Assembly: GCA_039649115.1 (NCBI GenBank)
Contig: JBBWZQ010000264.1
Coordinates: 1 to 10,463, forward strand
DNA length: 10,463 bases
Origin: DATEJJ01 sp039649115
GTDB lineage: Bacteria > Actinomycetota > Actinomycetes > Mycobacteriales > Micromonosporaceae
Direction of reading: 5' to 3'
The notes under the pieces are model-generated. The model ran no database searches. It had not been told where the DNA came from and worked only from the letters and a program-made list of their open reading frames with translations. The position numbers and the translations under genes are program-made. Of the stretch, positions 1-6,351 are shown in pieces; position 1 is the first letter of the stretch, and each line of letters begins with the position of its first letter.

Positions 1-1
1 G

Positions 2-127
2 GCGGCGCTGGTGGCGCACGCCGACTGGGCCGCGGTGGCCCGGTTCGGCGGGCTGCTGCTCGCCGTGGCCGCGGTGCTGGTCTGGCTGTCCACCCGCACT
101 TTCCGGGCGTACCAGCGGTCCGTCTAG
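2..127 (+). CDS. ABC-2 type transporter permease, C-terminal fragment (partial)
   Basis: Only the last 41 residues lie in the window; the 5' part is cut off by the left edge and the stop is TAG at 125-127. The fragment holds one hydrophobic segment (about residues 15-30, FGGLLLAVAAVLVWLS) followed by a short basic tail, STRTFRAYQRSV. A last transmembrane helix ending in a cytosolic 'R-x-F-R-x-Y' tail is typical of DrrB-like ABC-2 permeases, which work with a separate ATP-binding subunit to export drugs or lipids. The dehydrogenase gene starts 10 bases downstream, so the two are probably co-transcribed. The assignment rests on a short tail; another membrane protein is possible. Confidence 0.6.
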   Translation, partial: AALVAHADWAAVARFGGLLLAVAAVLVWLSTRTFRAYQRSV

Positions 128-137
128 AGTTTGAATC

Positions 138-1073
138 ATGAGTTCTGTCGCAGTTCTGGGTACCGGCATCATGGGCACGGGCATGGCCCGCAATCTCCTC
201 AAGGCGGGCCACGAGGTACGGGTCTGGAACCGTACCCTCGCCAAGGCGCAGCCGCTGGCGGCCGACGGCGCGCGGGTCGCCGGTACCCCCGCGGAAGCGG
301 TCGACGGGGCGGACGCCCTGCTGACCATCGTCTACGACGGCCCGGCCGCGCTGGACGCGGTCCGGCAGGCCGCCCCGGCGCTGCGGCCGGGCATGGTCTG
401 GTCGCAGTCGACGACCGTCGGCGTGGACTCGGTGCCGGAGCTGGCGGCGTTCGCCGCGGACCACGGGGTCGTCTTCGTGGACGCCCCGGTGCTCGGCACC
501 CGCCAGCCCGCGGCCAGCGGCCAGCTCACCGTGCTCGCCGCCGGACCGCCGGCGGCCCGGCCGGTGCTCGCGCCGGTGTTCGACGCCATCGGCAGCCGCA
601 CGAACTGGGTGGGCGAGGACGGCGCGACCGGCGCGGCCACCCGGCTCAAGCTGGTCTGCAACAGCTGGACTCTGGCGGTGACGCACGCCGCCGCCGAGGC
701 GGTCGCGCTGGCGCAGGGGCTGGGGGTGGATCCGCAGGACTTCCTCGGGGCCATCGCCGGGGGCCTGCTGGACCAGGGCTACCTCAGGATGAAGACGGCG
801 ACGATCCTGGCCGGCGACTTCTCGCCAAACTTCGCGACGGAGACCGCGGAGAAGGACAGCCGGCTCATCGTGACCGCCGGCGAGGGGGTCGGGGTGCGGC
901 TCGACCTCGCCGCGGCGGGAGCGCAGCGGTTCCGGCGGGCGATCGCCCAGGGCCACGGCGACGAGGACATGGCCGCGTCCTACTTCGCCAGCTTCGCCGG
1001 CCCCGCGCCGGCGGGGCCGGCGAATGCCACCGCACCGCACCTGCCGGACGGGCCGGACCGGCCAGCCTCCTGA
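138..1073 (+). CDS. NAD(P)-dependent beta-hydroxyacid dehydrogenase (3-hydroxyisobutyrate dehydrogenase family)
   Basis: A 311-residue cytosolic oxidoreductase of the 6-phosphogluconate/3-hydroxyisobutyrate dehydrogenase superfamily, which interconverts beta-hydroxyacids and oxo-acids or semialdehydes. The N-terminal Rossmann motif is GTGIMGTGM (residues 8-16). NRT at 31-33 puts Arg after the second strand, which favours NADP(H). The substrate-binding block DAPVLGTRQPAASGQL (115-130) matches the family's DAPVSGG..A..G.L pattern. The catalytic Lys is K171 in KLVCNSW, with family Asn N175, so this is a hydroxyacid dehydrogenase rather than an imine reductase, where that Lys is replaced. Length is normal for the family. 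ATG at 138 is chosen because the Rossmann fold begins at once; its ribosome site is weak (AGAG about 8 bases upstream), suggesting coupling to the permease gene before it. Substrate unknown; a role in making or reducing a building block is inferred from context only. Confidence 0.88.
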   Translation: MSSVAVLGTGIMGTGMARNLLKAGHEVRVWNRTLAKAQPLAADGARVAGTPAEAVDGADALLTIVYDGPAALDAVRQAAPALRPGMVWSQSTTVGVDSVPELAAFAADHGVVFVDAPVLGTRQPAASGQLTVLAAGPPAARPVLAPVFDAIGSRTNWVGEDGATGAATRLKLVCNSWTLAVTHAAAEAVALAQGLGVDPQDFLGAIAGGLLDQGYLRMKTATILAGDFSPNFATETAEKDSRLIVTAGEGVGVRLDLAAAGAQRFRRAIAQGHGDEDMAASYFASFAGPAPAGPANATAPHLPDGPDRPAS

Positions 1074-1077
1074 CGCA

Positions 1078-1109
1078 TCCGGGCGGCCAGCTTGATGACT
1101 CTGCCCGGA
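1078..1109. terminator. Inverted repeat between convergent genes, possible bidirectional terminator
   Basis: TCCGGGC at 1078-1084 pairs perfectly with GCCCGGA at 1103-1109 across an 18-base loop. It lies in the 74-base gap between the convergent dehydrogenase and ligase genes, where a terminator for both would be expected. The stem is short, the loop long and there is no T-tract, so this is a weak candidate. Confidence 0.35.
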
Positions 1110-1147
1110 CCACAAAGTCACGCCGCCGCCGGCCGCCTCGTTGTTGG

Positions 1148-2788
1148 TCAGGACGCCGCCGCGGCGAGGTGGCGCTGGCGCATCAGGAACTTGCGCACCT
1201 TGCCGGTCGGGCCGACCACGATGTCGTCGTCATCGACCACCGCGATCTGCCGCAGCGTCGCCGCGGCCGGCTCGCCCAGCGCCGCCCGCACCGCGTCACT
1301 CCGGTCGGCGTCCGGGTCCGCGTGCGCGTCGAGAATCAGCAGCACGTCGGTCAGCACGGTGCCGTCGCGCGCGCCGGCCACCACCGTGCAGTCGCGCACG
1401 TCGGGGCAGCGCATGAGGATGCGCTCCTCGGTGAGTGCCGTGTAGAGCCAGTGCCCGCCGCCCAGATCCACCGCGTCGACCGCCCGGTCCACGTGGTAGT
1501 AGTAGCCCTCGCTGTCCCGGTACATCAGGTCGCCGGTGAGGTAGTAGCCCGCGTACCGGGTGCGGTAGGTGGTGACCGAGTCGTTCCAGTAGCCGGGCGC
1601 CAGCGTCGGTGACCTGAGCGCCACGTGGCCGACCGTGCCCACCGGTACCTCGGCGCCGGTGTCGAGGTCCAGCAGGGCCACCTCGGCGAAGGAGTACGGC
1701 CGGCCGACGCACCGCCCGTACCGGTCGCTGCCCAGCCGGTGCGCGATGCGGAACGCGTTGTGCCCCATCTCGGTGGACCCGATGCCGTCGATGAACTTGG
1801 AGCCGGGCACGTCGACCACGCCGTCCGGGGTCAGCTCCGGGTGGCTGCCGACCGCCACCAACCGCCGGACATGTGCCTCGTGTGCGCAGTCGCCGGTGTT
1901 GAACCAGTTCCGCACGCTGCTCAGATCGCGCGCGCTCAGGTCGAAGCGCGCGAGTTCGGCCCAGGTCACCGCGAACCCGAACACACCGGTCGGGCGCCAC
2001 CGCTCGATGGCGTCGAGCACGGCCGAGCCGCTGTGCGCGAACTCGCCGCCCTGTGCCGACAGGTACGCCAGCTCGTACCGGTTGCACAGGGCCTGGTTGA
2101 GGGTGATGATTCCGGCCGCGTGCGCGGCGGGCAGCACGGACAGCTCGCGCACCGGGCCGTGCGGGCGCGCCTCGGCCAGCCGGATGCGGCGCACCGCGGC
2201 GAACAGGCTCGCGTGCGAATGCACCACCGCGGCCGGTACCCGCGTCGTGCCGGAGGAGTGGGTGATGGCCACCGGGTCCTCCGCGTCGTGGCGGTAGTGC
2301 GGTGGCGCCAGTACCGGATCCCCGGTGCCGGTCCGGCTCACCTCGGGCAGCAGCGGCGCACCGAGGTCGCGACCCTCCAGGTGCTCCCGGTGCGGTGCGT
2401 CGGCGAGCACGCCCACCGCGCGCAGCCGGCGGATGTACTCGACCGCCACCTCGCCGGGCATGTTTCCGTTCAGCAGGGCGGGAATCGCGCCGAGCCAGGT
2501 CAGCGCGAGGTAGTTGAGGAAGCAGTCGGCCGCGGACGTCACGTACACGGCGACCGGGTCGCGCGGCGTGATGCCCCGCCCGTGCAGCCACGCGGCGCGG
2601 GCGGCGACCCGCTCCTCCAGCAGGCCGAGGCTCAGCGGTGTCCACGCGGGAACACCGTCCACCGGCACGTCGAAGGTGATGCCCGGACCGTCCGGCGCGG
2701 CGCCGTGTTCGCGCAGCTTCATCAGGACGTTTCCCGCACCGAGCCGGGGGTCGGCGGCCAGCACGGCACGGATGTTCTTCGCGGTCAC
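1148..2788 (-). CDS. Free-standing AMP-forming acyl/aryl-acid ligase (ANL superfamily)
   Basis: A 546-residue adenylate-forming enzyme: it activates a carboxylic acid with ATP and passes it to a thiol (CoA or a carrier protein). Visible motifs in order are THSSGTTRVPA (176-186, A3 phosphate loop), GIGSTE (335-340, A5), YLTGD (416-420, A7, ribose-binding Asp420), a hinge region around HVDRAVD (432-438, A8) and GPTGKVRKF (526-534, A10, catalytic Lys530). No carrier or condensation domain is fused. The phosphate loop departs from the usual SGTTGxPKG: Arg replaces the second Gly and Ala replaces the Lys. The frame stays open far upstream, but GTG at 2786-2788 is chosen because AAGGAGAG (2795-2802) lies 6 bases before it and upstream sequence overlaps the permease gene. 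The permease stop is 14 bases away, so the two are probably one transcript. The substrate cannot be read from sequence; aryl, fatty or amino acid are all open. Confidence 0.88.
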   Translation of the reverse strand: MTAKNIRAVLAADPRLGAGNVLMKLREHGAAPDGPGITFDVPVDGVPAWTPLSLGLLEERVAARAAWLHGRGITPRDPVAVYVTSAADCFLNYLALTWLGAIPALLNGNMPGEVAVEYIRRLRAVGVLADAPHREHLEGRDLGAPLLPEVSRTGTGDPVLAPPHYRHDAEDPVAITHSSGTTRVPAAVVHSHASLFAAVRRIRLAEARPHGPVRELSVLPAAHAAGIITLNQALCNRYELAYLSAQGGEFAHSGSAVLDAIERWRPTGVFGFAVTWAELARFDLSARDLSSVRNWFNTGDCAHEAHVRRLVAVGSHPELTPDGVVDVPGSKFIDGIGSTEMGHNAFRIAHRLGSDRYGRCVGRPYSFAEVALLDLDTGAEVPVGTVGHVALRSPTLAPGYWNDSVTTYRTRYAGYYLTGDLMYRDSEGYYYHVDRAVDAVDLGGGHWLYTALTEERILMRCPDVRDCTVVAGARDGTVLTDVLLILDAHADPDADRSDAVRAALGEPAAATLRQIAVVDDDDIVVGPTGKVRKFLMRQRHLAAAAS

Positions 2789-2794
2789 GGCGAA

Positions 2795-2802
2795 CTCTCC
2801 TT
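2795..2802 (-). promoter_or_regulatory. Ribosome binding site deciding the ligase start
   Basis: Read on the minus strand this is AAGGAGAG, 6 bases before GTG at 2788. It sits directly after the permease stop codon (2803-2805) and fixes the ligase start against a much longer open frame. Confidence 0.75.
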
Positions 2803-3567
2803 CTACCGGACGGTACGGGTGAACAGGCGGGCGGACAACAGCACGGTCACCACCGCGAGGACGCTGACGATGACGATGCTCTGCCAGACCGCGTGGTTGG
2901 CGACGTCGCCGTTGAACAGCGCGCGCATGCCGTCGGTGGCCCAGGAGAACGGGTTCCAGGCGGCGACCCGGCGGATCCACAGTGGTGCGAGAGCCAGCGG
3001 CAGCAGCACGCCGGCGAGCAGGGCGACCGGCTGCGCCACGGTGTTGATGACGGGTCCGAGCGCGGCCTCGTTGCGGACCAGCAGGGTGACGGCGTAGGAG
3101 ATGGCCGTGCTCATCAGCGCGATGAGAGTCAACAGCAGGTAGGCGAGGAGCAGGTTGCCGGGGCCGACCCTCAGGCCGAAGGGCAACGCGGCCACGGTGA
3201 TGATGGCGGCCTGGACGAGCAGCGCCACCACGTCGCGCAGGGCGCGGCCGAGCAGCAGGGCCGTGCGGCTGACCGGGGTCACCCGGGCGCGCTCGATGAT
3301 GCCGGCGCGCAGTTCGGCCAACAGCCCGAAGCCGGCGAACATACCACCGTACAGACAAAGCACCACGAGTAGCCCCGGCACATAGATGCGGTACGCGTCG
3401 GCATAGCTGGTGGCACCCATGGAAGCCAGTGCTGGCTTGAGAAACGGCGTGAAGAGCAGGAGGTAGGTGATTGGCTGGGCGATGCCGAAGACGAGCCAGA
3501 TCGGCGTGCGCACCATCAGGGTCAGTTGTCGCTGCAGGATCAACCAGGTGTCGCGGGTAAGTTTCAC
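2803..3567 (-). CDS. ABC-2 type transporter permease (DrrB-like)
   Basis: A 254-residue integral membrane protein with six predicted helices, about residues 23-41, 63-82, 111-130, 138-164, 175-197 and 229-247. This is the layout of ABC-2 export permeases such as DrrB. Two family signatures are present: the cytosolic loop ELRAGIIERARVTPVSR (85-101), which contacts the ATPase, and NPFSWATDGMRALF (205-218) before the last helix. The start is GTG at 3565-3567 with GAGGGGAAGG (3570-3579) upstream; a longer reading to 3750 would add a non-membrane, low-complexity N-terminus and run through the divergent promoter. No ATP-binding partner gene is in the window. The ATPase may be encoded outside, perhaps next to the partial permease at the left edge. 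Being upstream of the ligase on one transcript suggests export of the cluster product or self-resistance (inference). Confidence 0.88.
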   Translation of the reverse strand: MKLTRDTWLILQRQLTLMVRTPIWLVFGIAQPITYLLLFTPFLKPALASMGATSYADAYRIYVPGLLVVLCLYGGMFAGFGLLAELRAGIIERARVTPVSRTALLLGRALRDVVALLVQAAIITVAALPFGLRVGPGNLLLAYLLLTLIALMSTAISYAVTLLVRNEAALGPVINTVAQPVALLAGVLLPLALAPLWIRRVAAWNPFSWATDGMRALFNGDVANHAVWQSIVIVSVLAVVTVLLSARLFTRTVR

Positions 3568-3569
3568 GG

Positions 3570-3579
3570 CCTTCCCCTC
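3570..3579 (-). promoter_or_regulatory. Ribosome binding site of the permease gene
   Basis: On the minus strand this reads GAGGGGAAGG, ending 2 bases before GTG at 3567, with the GAGGGG part 6 bases away. It supports the 254-residue start rather than the longer frame. Confidence 0.55.
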
Positions 3580-3633
3580 TGGCGTGGAACCCAGCTGTCG
3601 CGTTCTTTCTGGGCCGATGGCACCCGGTGACGT

Positions 3634-3654
3634 CCGTGTCCCCGGCGCGCACGG
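3634..3654. repeat. Short inverted repeat in the divergent intergenic region (operator candidate)
   Basis: CCGTG at 3634-3638 and CACGG at 3650-3654 form an inverted repeat with an 11-base spacer, and partial symmetry extends outward (GTC on the left, GAC on the right). It lies in the 181-base gap between the divergent permease and condensation-protein genes, where a regulator could act on both. In DNA this GC-rich such a short palindrome can arise by chance. Confidence 0.25.
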
Positions 3655-3681
3655 CGACAGGTTAGAGCCCGGTGGTGCTTC

Positions 3682-3710
3682 TCGACAACGGCAGATGCTC
3701 CGTGTAGAAC
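3682..3710 (+). promoter_or_regulatory. Candidate sigma-70-type promoter of the rightward seven-gene operon
   Basis: TCGACA (3682-3687, one mismatch to TTGACA) is separated by exactly 17 bases from TAGAAC (3705-3710, four of six matches to TATAAT). Transcription would start near 3717, leaving a leader of about 30 bases before ATG at 3749. It is in the right place and orientation to drive the operon. No equally good promoter was seen for the leftward permease-ligase pair. Confidence 0.5.
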
Positions 3711-3748
3711 AGCAGTCGACATCACCGAGCGGTGGAATCGGGTGGGAC

Positions 3749-5107
3749 ATGTCGCAACGGATACTCGTCCCATTCGCGGGGGAAGGCGCGGGCGTCGGGG
3801 AGTTGTCCTGGGGTCAGCGCGAGATCTGGGAAGCGATGCAACGGCAGCGCGGGTGGCTGCCGATCGGCTTCACCCGGCCGCTGCCGGCCGGTACGAGCGT
3901 CGAGGATGTGGTATCCGACCTGCGCTTCGCCCTGCGCCGGTACCCGTCGATGCGCACCCGGTTGCGCTTCGCCGAAGACGGCCGGCCGCAACAGGTGGTG
4001 GCCGCCACCGGCGCGGTCGAACTGGAGGTCGTCCACGCGGACGGCGCGGATCCCGCACAGCTGAGTGCGGCCCTGCACCAGCGGTACATGCGGGGCGACC
4101 ACGACCACGCGGCCGACTGGCCGGTGCGGATGGCGGTGGTCTGCTCGGCTGGCGTGCCAACCCACCAGGCGATGGTCGCCTGCCACCTGGTCAGCGACGG
4201 GCTGGGCGCGCTGGTGATGCTGCGCGCGTGGGCCCGGCGTGCGGAGCTGGAATCCTCGCCCGCGACCGCGCTGGACCCGCTGGCGCAGGCGCAGTGGCAA
4301 CAGGGTCCGGCCGGGCGGCGGCAGAGCGACAACGCGATGCGGTACTGGGCGGCGCTGCTGCACACGATCCGCCCGCGCCGGTTCAAGTCCACAGGAGACG
4401 GACAAAGCCCGCGCCACTGGCGCCTCGATTACCACTCGCCCGCGATGAGCGTCGCGACCCGGGCGATCGCGGTGCGCAACCGGTTGGACTCCTCGTACGT
4501 GCACCTCGCCGCGTACTGCGTGGCGCTGGCCCGGGTGACCGGTGTCAACCCGGTGGTCGTGCAGATAGTGGTCGGCAACCGGTTCCGCCCCGGCCTCGCC
4601 GACACGGTCAGCCCGATCAACCAGACCGGCCTGTGCGTCATCGACGTCGCGGGCGCCACGTTCGACGAGGTGCTGGCGCACGCCTGGCGCAAGGCGATGG
4701 GAACGTACAAGCACGCATACTACGACCCGATTCAACTCAATGAACTCATTGAGCGAATTTCCCGGGAGCGGGGCGAAGAGGTCGACATCGGCTGCTTCTT
4801 CAACCCGCGCCGGTTCCTGCTGGCGGAGCCGCCGCCCGGGCCGCCGGCCACACCCGGCGAGCTGCGCGCCGCGCTGGCCGGCAGCGAGCTGCACTGGGGC
4901 GAACCGAGCGAGCTGCCGGTCGAGCGCTTCTTCGCCACCCTCGACGACCTGGCCGACAGTGTCCACATCGAACTGAGCGTGGACACCCGCTACGTCCCGC
5001 CGGCCGCCATGGAGGCGTTCGTCCGCGGCATGGAGGCCGTACTGGTGGAGGCCGCGTTCGACGCGGACGCACCCACCGGCGTCCGGCGCGCACCGGCCCA
5101 TGTCTGA
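3749..5107 (+). CDS. Free-standing NRPS-type condensation-domain protein
   Basis: A 452-residue protein that is a single condensation (C) domain, the family that forms amide or ester bonds between carrier-bound acyl groups and an acceptor. ELSWGQREIW (18-27) matches the first C-domain motif (SxAQxRLW). ACHLVSDGLG (144-153) is the active-site HHxxxDG motif with the first His replaced by Cys; the catalytic second His (H146) and the structural D150-G151 remain. WPVRMAVV (124-131) fits the strand before it. Length equals one whole C domain, with no adenylation or carrier domain attached. The frame is open from 3467, but ATG at 3749 places the first motif at the usual distance from the N-terminus and lies downstream of the promoter candidate. 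The ribosome site is weak (GGGTGGG 2 bases upstream, GGTGGA 12 upstream); ATG at 3695 is an alternative. The gene overlaps the next by 8 bases (ATGTCTGA). Donor could be the ACP encoded two genes on; acceptor unknown. Confidence 0.85.
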   Translation: MSQRILVPFAGEGAGVGELSWGQREIWEAMQRQRGWLPIGFTRPLPAGTSVEDVVSDLRFALRRYPSMRTRLRFAEDGRPQQVVAATGAVELEVVHADGADPAQLSAALHQRYMRGDHDHAADWPVRMAVVCSAGVPTHQAMVACHLVSDGLGALVMLRAWARRAELESSPATALDPLAQAQWQQGPAGRRQSDNAMRYWAALLHTIRPRRFKSTGDGQSPRHWRLDYHSPAMSVATRAIAVRNRLDSSYVHLAAYCVALARVTGVNPVVVQIVVGNRFRPGLADTVSPINQTGLCVIDVAGATFDEVLAHAWRKAMGTYKHAYYDPIQLNELIERISRERGEEVDIGCFFNPRRFLLAEPPPGPPATPGELRAALAGSELHWGEPSELPVERFFATLDDLADSVHIELSVDTRYVPPAAMEAFVRGMEAVLVEAAFDADAPTGVRRAPAHV

Positions 5108-6059
5108 CTTTCCGGGCCGCCCCGCGACAACGCTCGACAGCGTCGCGACCTACCTCCCGGAGCAGCGGGTGGCCATCGAGGACCTGGCCGGGCCGCTCGG
5201 GCTGACCGCCATGCAGGTCAAGATGTTCCGGCGCTTCCACGGCCTGGCCGAGGTGCGGGTGGCCCCGGACGCCACCGTGGTGGACCTGCTGCTCGCCGCC
5301 GCCGGCCGGCTGGAGCGGCTGCGCGGCCGAGAGCACCGGGTCCGGTACGTGCTGCACGCCCGCACCTTCCCGGTCGTCGTCCCGTACCCGATCAGCCCGC
5401 CGCACGAGGTGTGCCGCCGGCTCGGGCTCGACCGCGCGATCGCCTTCACGGTGACCCACCACGCCTGCGCGACCGGGCTGCTCGCGATCGACATGGCCGG
5501 CCGGCTGCTCGCCGGCGACGGCGACCCGGAGGCGCTCGCGCTGGTGCTCGCGGGCGAGAAGACGTTCACGCACGACGCGCGGCTGCTGCCCGAGACGTCC
5601 ATCTTCGGCGAGGGCGCGTCCGCGTGCCTGGTGGGTTGCTCCGGCACGCGCGACCGGCTGCTCGCCTACGCCGCCAACCAGCGCGGCGACTTCGACGACG
5701 AGGTGGCGCCCGACGACCCGGGGCCGCGCTTCCAGCGGGAGTATCCGGCCTGTCTCGGCGCGGCGATGCTCGCCGCCGTGGCCCGGGCCGGGCTGCGCCT
5801 GGACCAGATCGGCCTGATCCTGCCGCACAACGTCAACCTGGTGTCCTGGCAGCGGCTGGCCCGCAAGCTGGGCTTCCCGGCCGACCAGGTGCTGCTGTCC
5901 AACGTGCCGGTGCTCGGGCACATTTTCTGCGCCGACGCGTTCGTGAACTACCAGACCGCCGTGGCGCGTGGCATGGTGCGACCGGGCGACCGTTACGTCG
6001 TCGCGGCGGCGGGTGCGGCCCGCGGCGCGACGTTCTCGGCCATGGTCTTCGAGCACTAG
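5100..6059 (+). CDS. FabH/KAS III-like ketoacyl synthase or acyltransferase with atypical third catalytic residue
   Basis: A 319-residue thiolase-fold protein of the 3-oxoacyl-ACP synthase III type, normal length. KAS III enzymes load an acyl group from CoA or ACP onto a Cys and condense it with malonyl-ACP; relatives transfer the acyl group to oxygen or nitrogen instead. HHACATGLLAID (120-131) carries nucleophile C123. SIFGEGASACLV (167-178) is the family's GDGA-type turn. ILPHNVN (240-246) matches the HQAN motif with H243. The third motif, normally GNTSAAS, reads GHIFCAD (273-279), so the decarboxylation-supporting Asn is replaced by H274. Transfer or a modified condensation is therefore as likely as ordinary decarboxylative condensation. 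ATG at 5100 overlaps the upstream stop. The ACP gene follows after 19 bases, pointing to that ACP as partner. Confidence 0.87.
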   Translation: MSDFPGRPATTLDSVATYLPEQRVAIEDLAGPLGLTAMQVKMFRRFHGLAEVRVAPDATVVDLLLAAAGRLERLRGREHRVRYVLHARTFPVVVPYPISPPHEVCRRLGLDRAIAFTVTHHACATGLLAIDMAGRLLAGDGDPEALALVLAGEKTFTHDARLLPETSIFGEGASACLVGCSGTRDRLLAYAANQRGDFDDEVAPDDPGPRFQREYPACLGAAMLAAVARAGLRLDQIGLILPHNVNLVSWQRLARKLGFPADQVLLSNVPVLGHIFCADAFVNYQTAVARGMVRPGDRYVVAAAGAARGATFSAMVFEH

Positions 6060-6066
6060 TACCGGA

Positions 6067-6071
6067 AGGAG
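6067..6071 (+). promoter_or_regulatory. Ribosome binding site fixing the TTG start of the ACP gene
   Basis: AGGAG within GGAAGGAG lies 7 bases before TTG at 6079. It is the clearest Shine-Dalgarno in the rightward operon and supports a TTG start; upstream in-frame starts would lie inside the KAS III-like gene. Confidence 0.75.
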
Positions 6072-6078
6072 CGGGCGA

Positions 6079-6351
6079 TTGGCTGGCACACTGGAGCTGC
6101 GGCAGCAGGTGGTGGACAGCATGGGCATGCTGCTGCCGCGGGTGTTGCGGCGCGAGGTACCCGCGGTGTCCGAGGACACGAGGCTCATGGAGGAGCTGGG
6201 CCTCACCTCCTCCAGCACGCTGGAGCTGTTGCTGGAGCTGGAGGAGGAGCTGCAGATCCAGATCAACGTGGAGGATGTCGACCGCGAGGACTTCGCGTCG
6301 ATCGGCCGGCTGGCCGACTTCATCGCCGGGCACACACTGCCCGCCGAGTGA
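6079..6351 (+). CDS. Acyl carrier protein
   Basis: A 90-residue acidic, helical, free-standing carrier protein. MEELGLTSSSTLELLLELEEEL (37-58) matches the phosphopantetheine site and helix 2 of ACPs (usual LGxDSLxxVEL). By alignment the attachment residue is S44, with Thr43 in place of the usual Asp; adjacent S45 and S46 make the exact Ser a prediction. It would carry the acyl intermediate as a thioester on a phosphopantetheine arm, added by the transferase encoded two genes downstream. It starts with TTG (see the ribosome site upstream) and ends in GTGA, sharing 4 bases with the next gene. Position between two KAS III-fold genes suggests it is their common carrier. The run LELLLELEEEL is strongly amphipathic and acidic, as expected for the helix docking on partner enzymes. 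Confidence 0.9.
   Translation: MAGTLELRQQVVDSMGMLLPRVLRREVPAVSEDTRLMEELGLTSSSTLELLLELEEELQIQINVEDVDREDFASIGRLADFIAGHTLPAE

Noticed and set aside
138..1073. Imine reductase function for the dehydrogenase
   Set aside because: Imine reductases share the fold but lack the catalytic Lys; here K171 and N175 are intact.
131..1612. 493-codon plus-strand frame over the dehydrogenase and into the ligase region
   Set aside because: The product is Gly/Arg-rich without motifs, and it runs through the end of one real gene and antisense to another.
2789..3652. N-terminal extension of the ligase frame up to 3652
   Set aside because: It overlaps the whole permease gene in another frame, is arginine- and proline-rich without domain character, and a strong ribosome site sits right before GTG at 2788.
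3467..3748. Longer N-terminus for the condensation protein
   Set aside because: It would overlap the divergent permease start and promoter; the first C-domain motif is at normal distance from ATG at 3749. ATG at 3695 cannot be fully excluded.
3568..3748. Riboswitch or structured leader in the divergent gap
   Set aside because: Only one short imperfect palindrome is present, and the predicted leader is about 30 bases, too short for a typical riboswitch.
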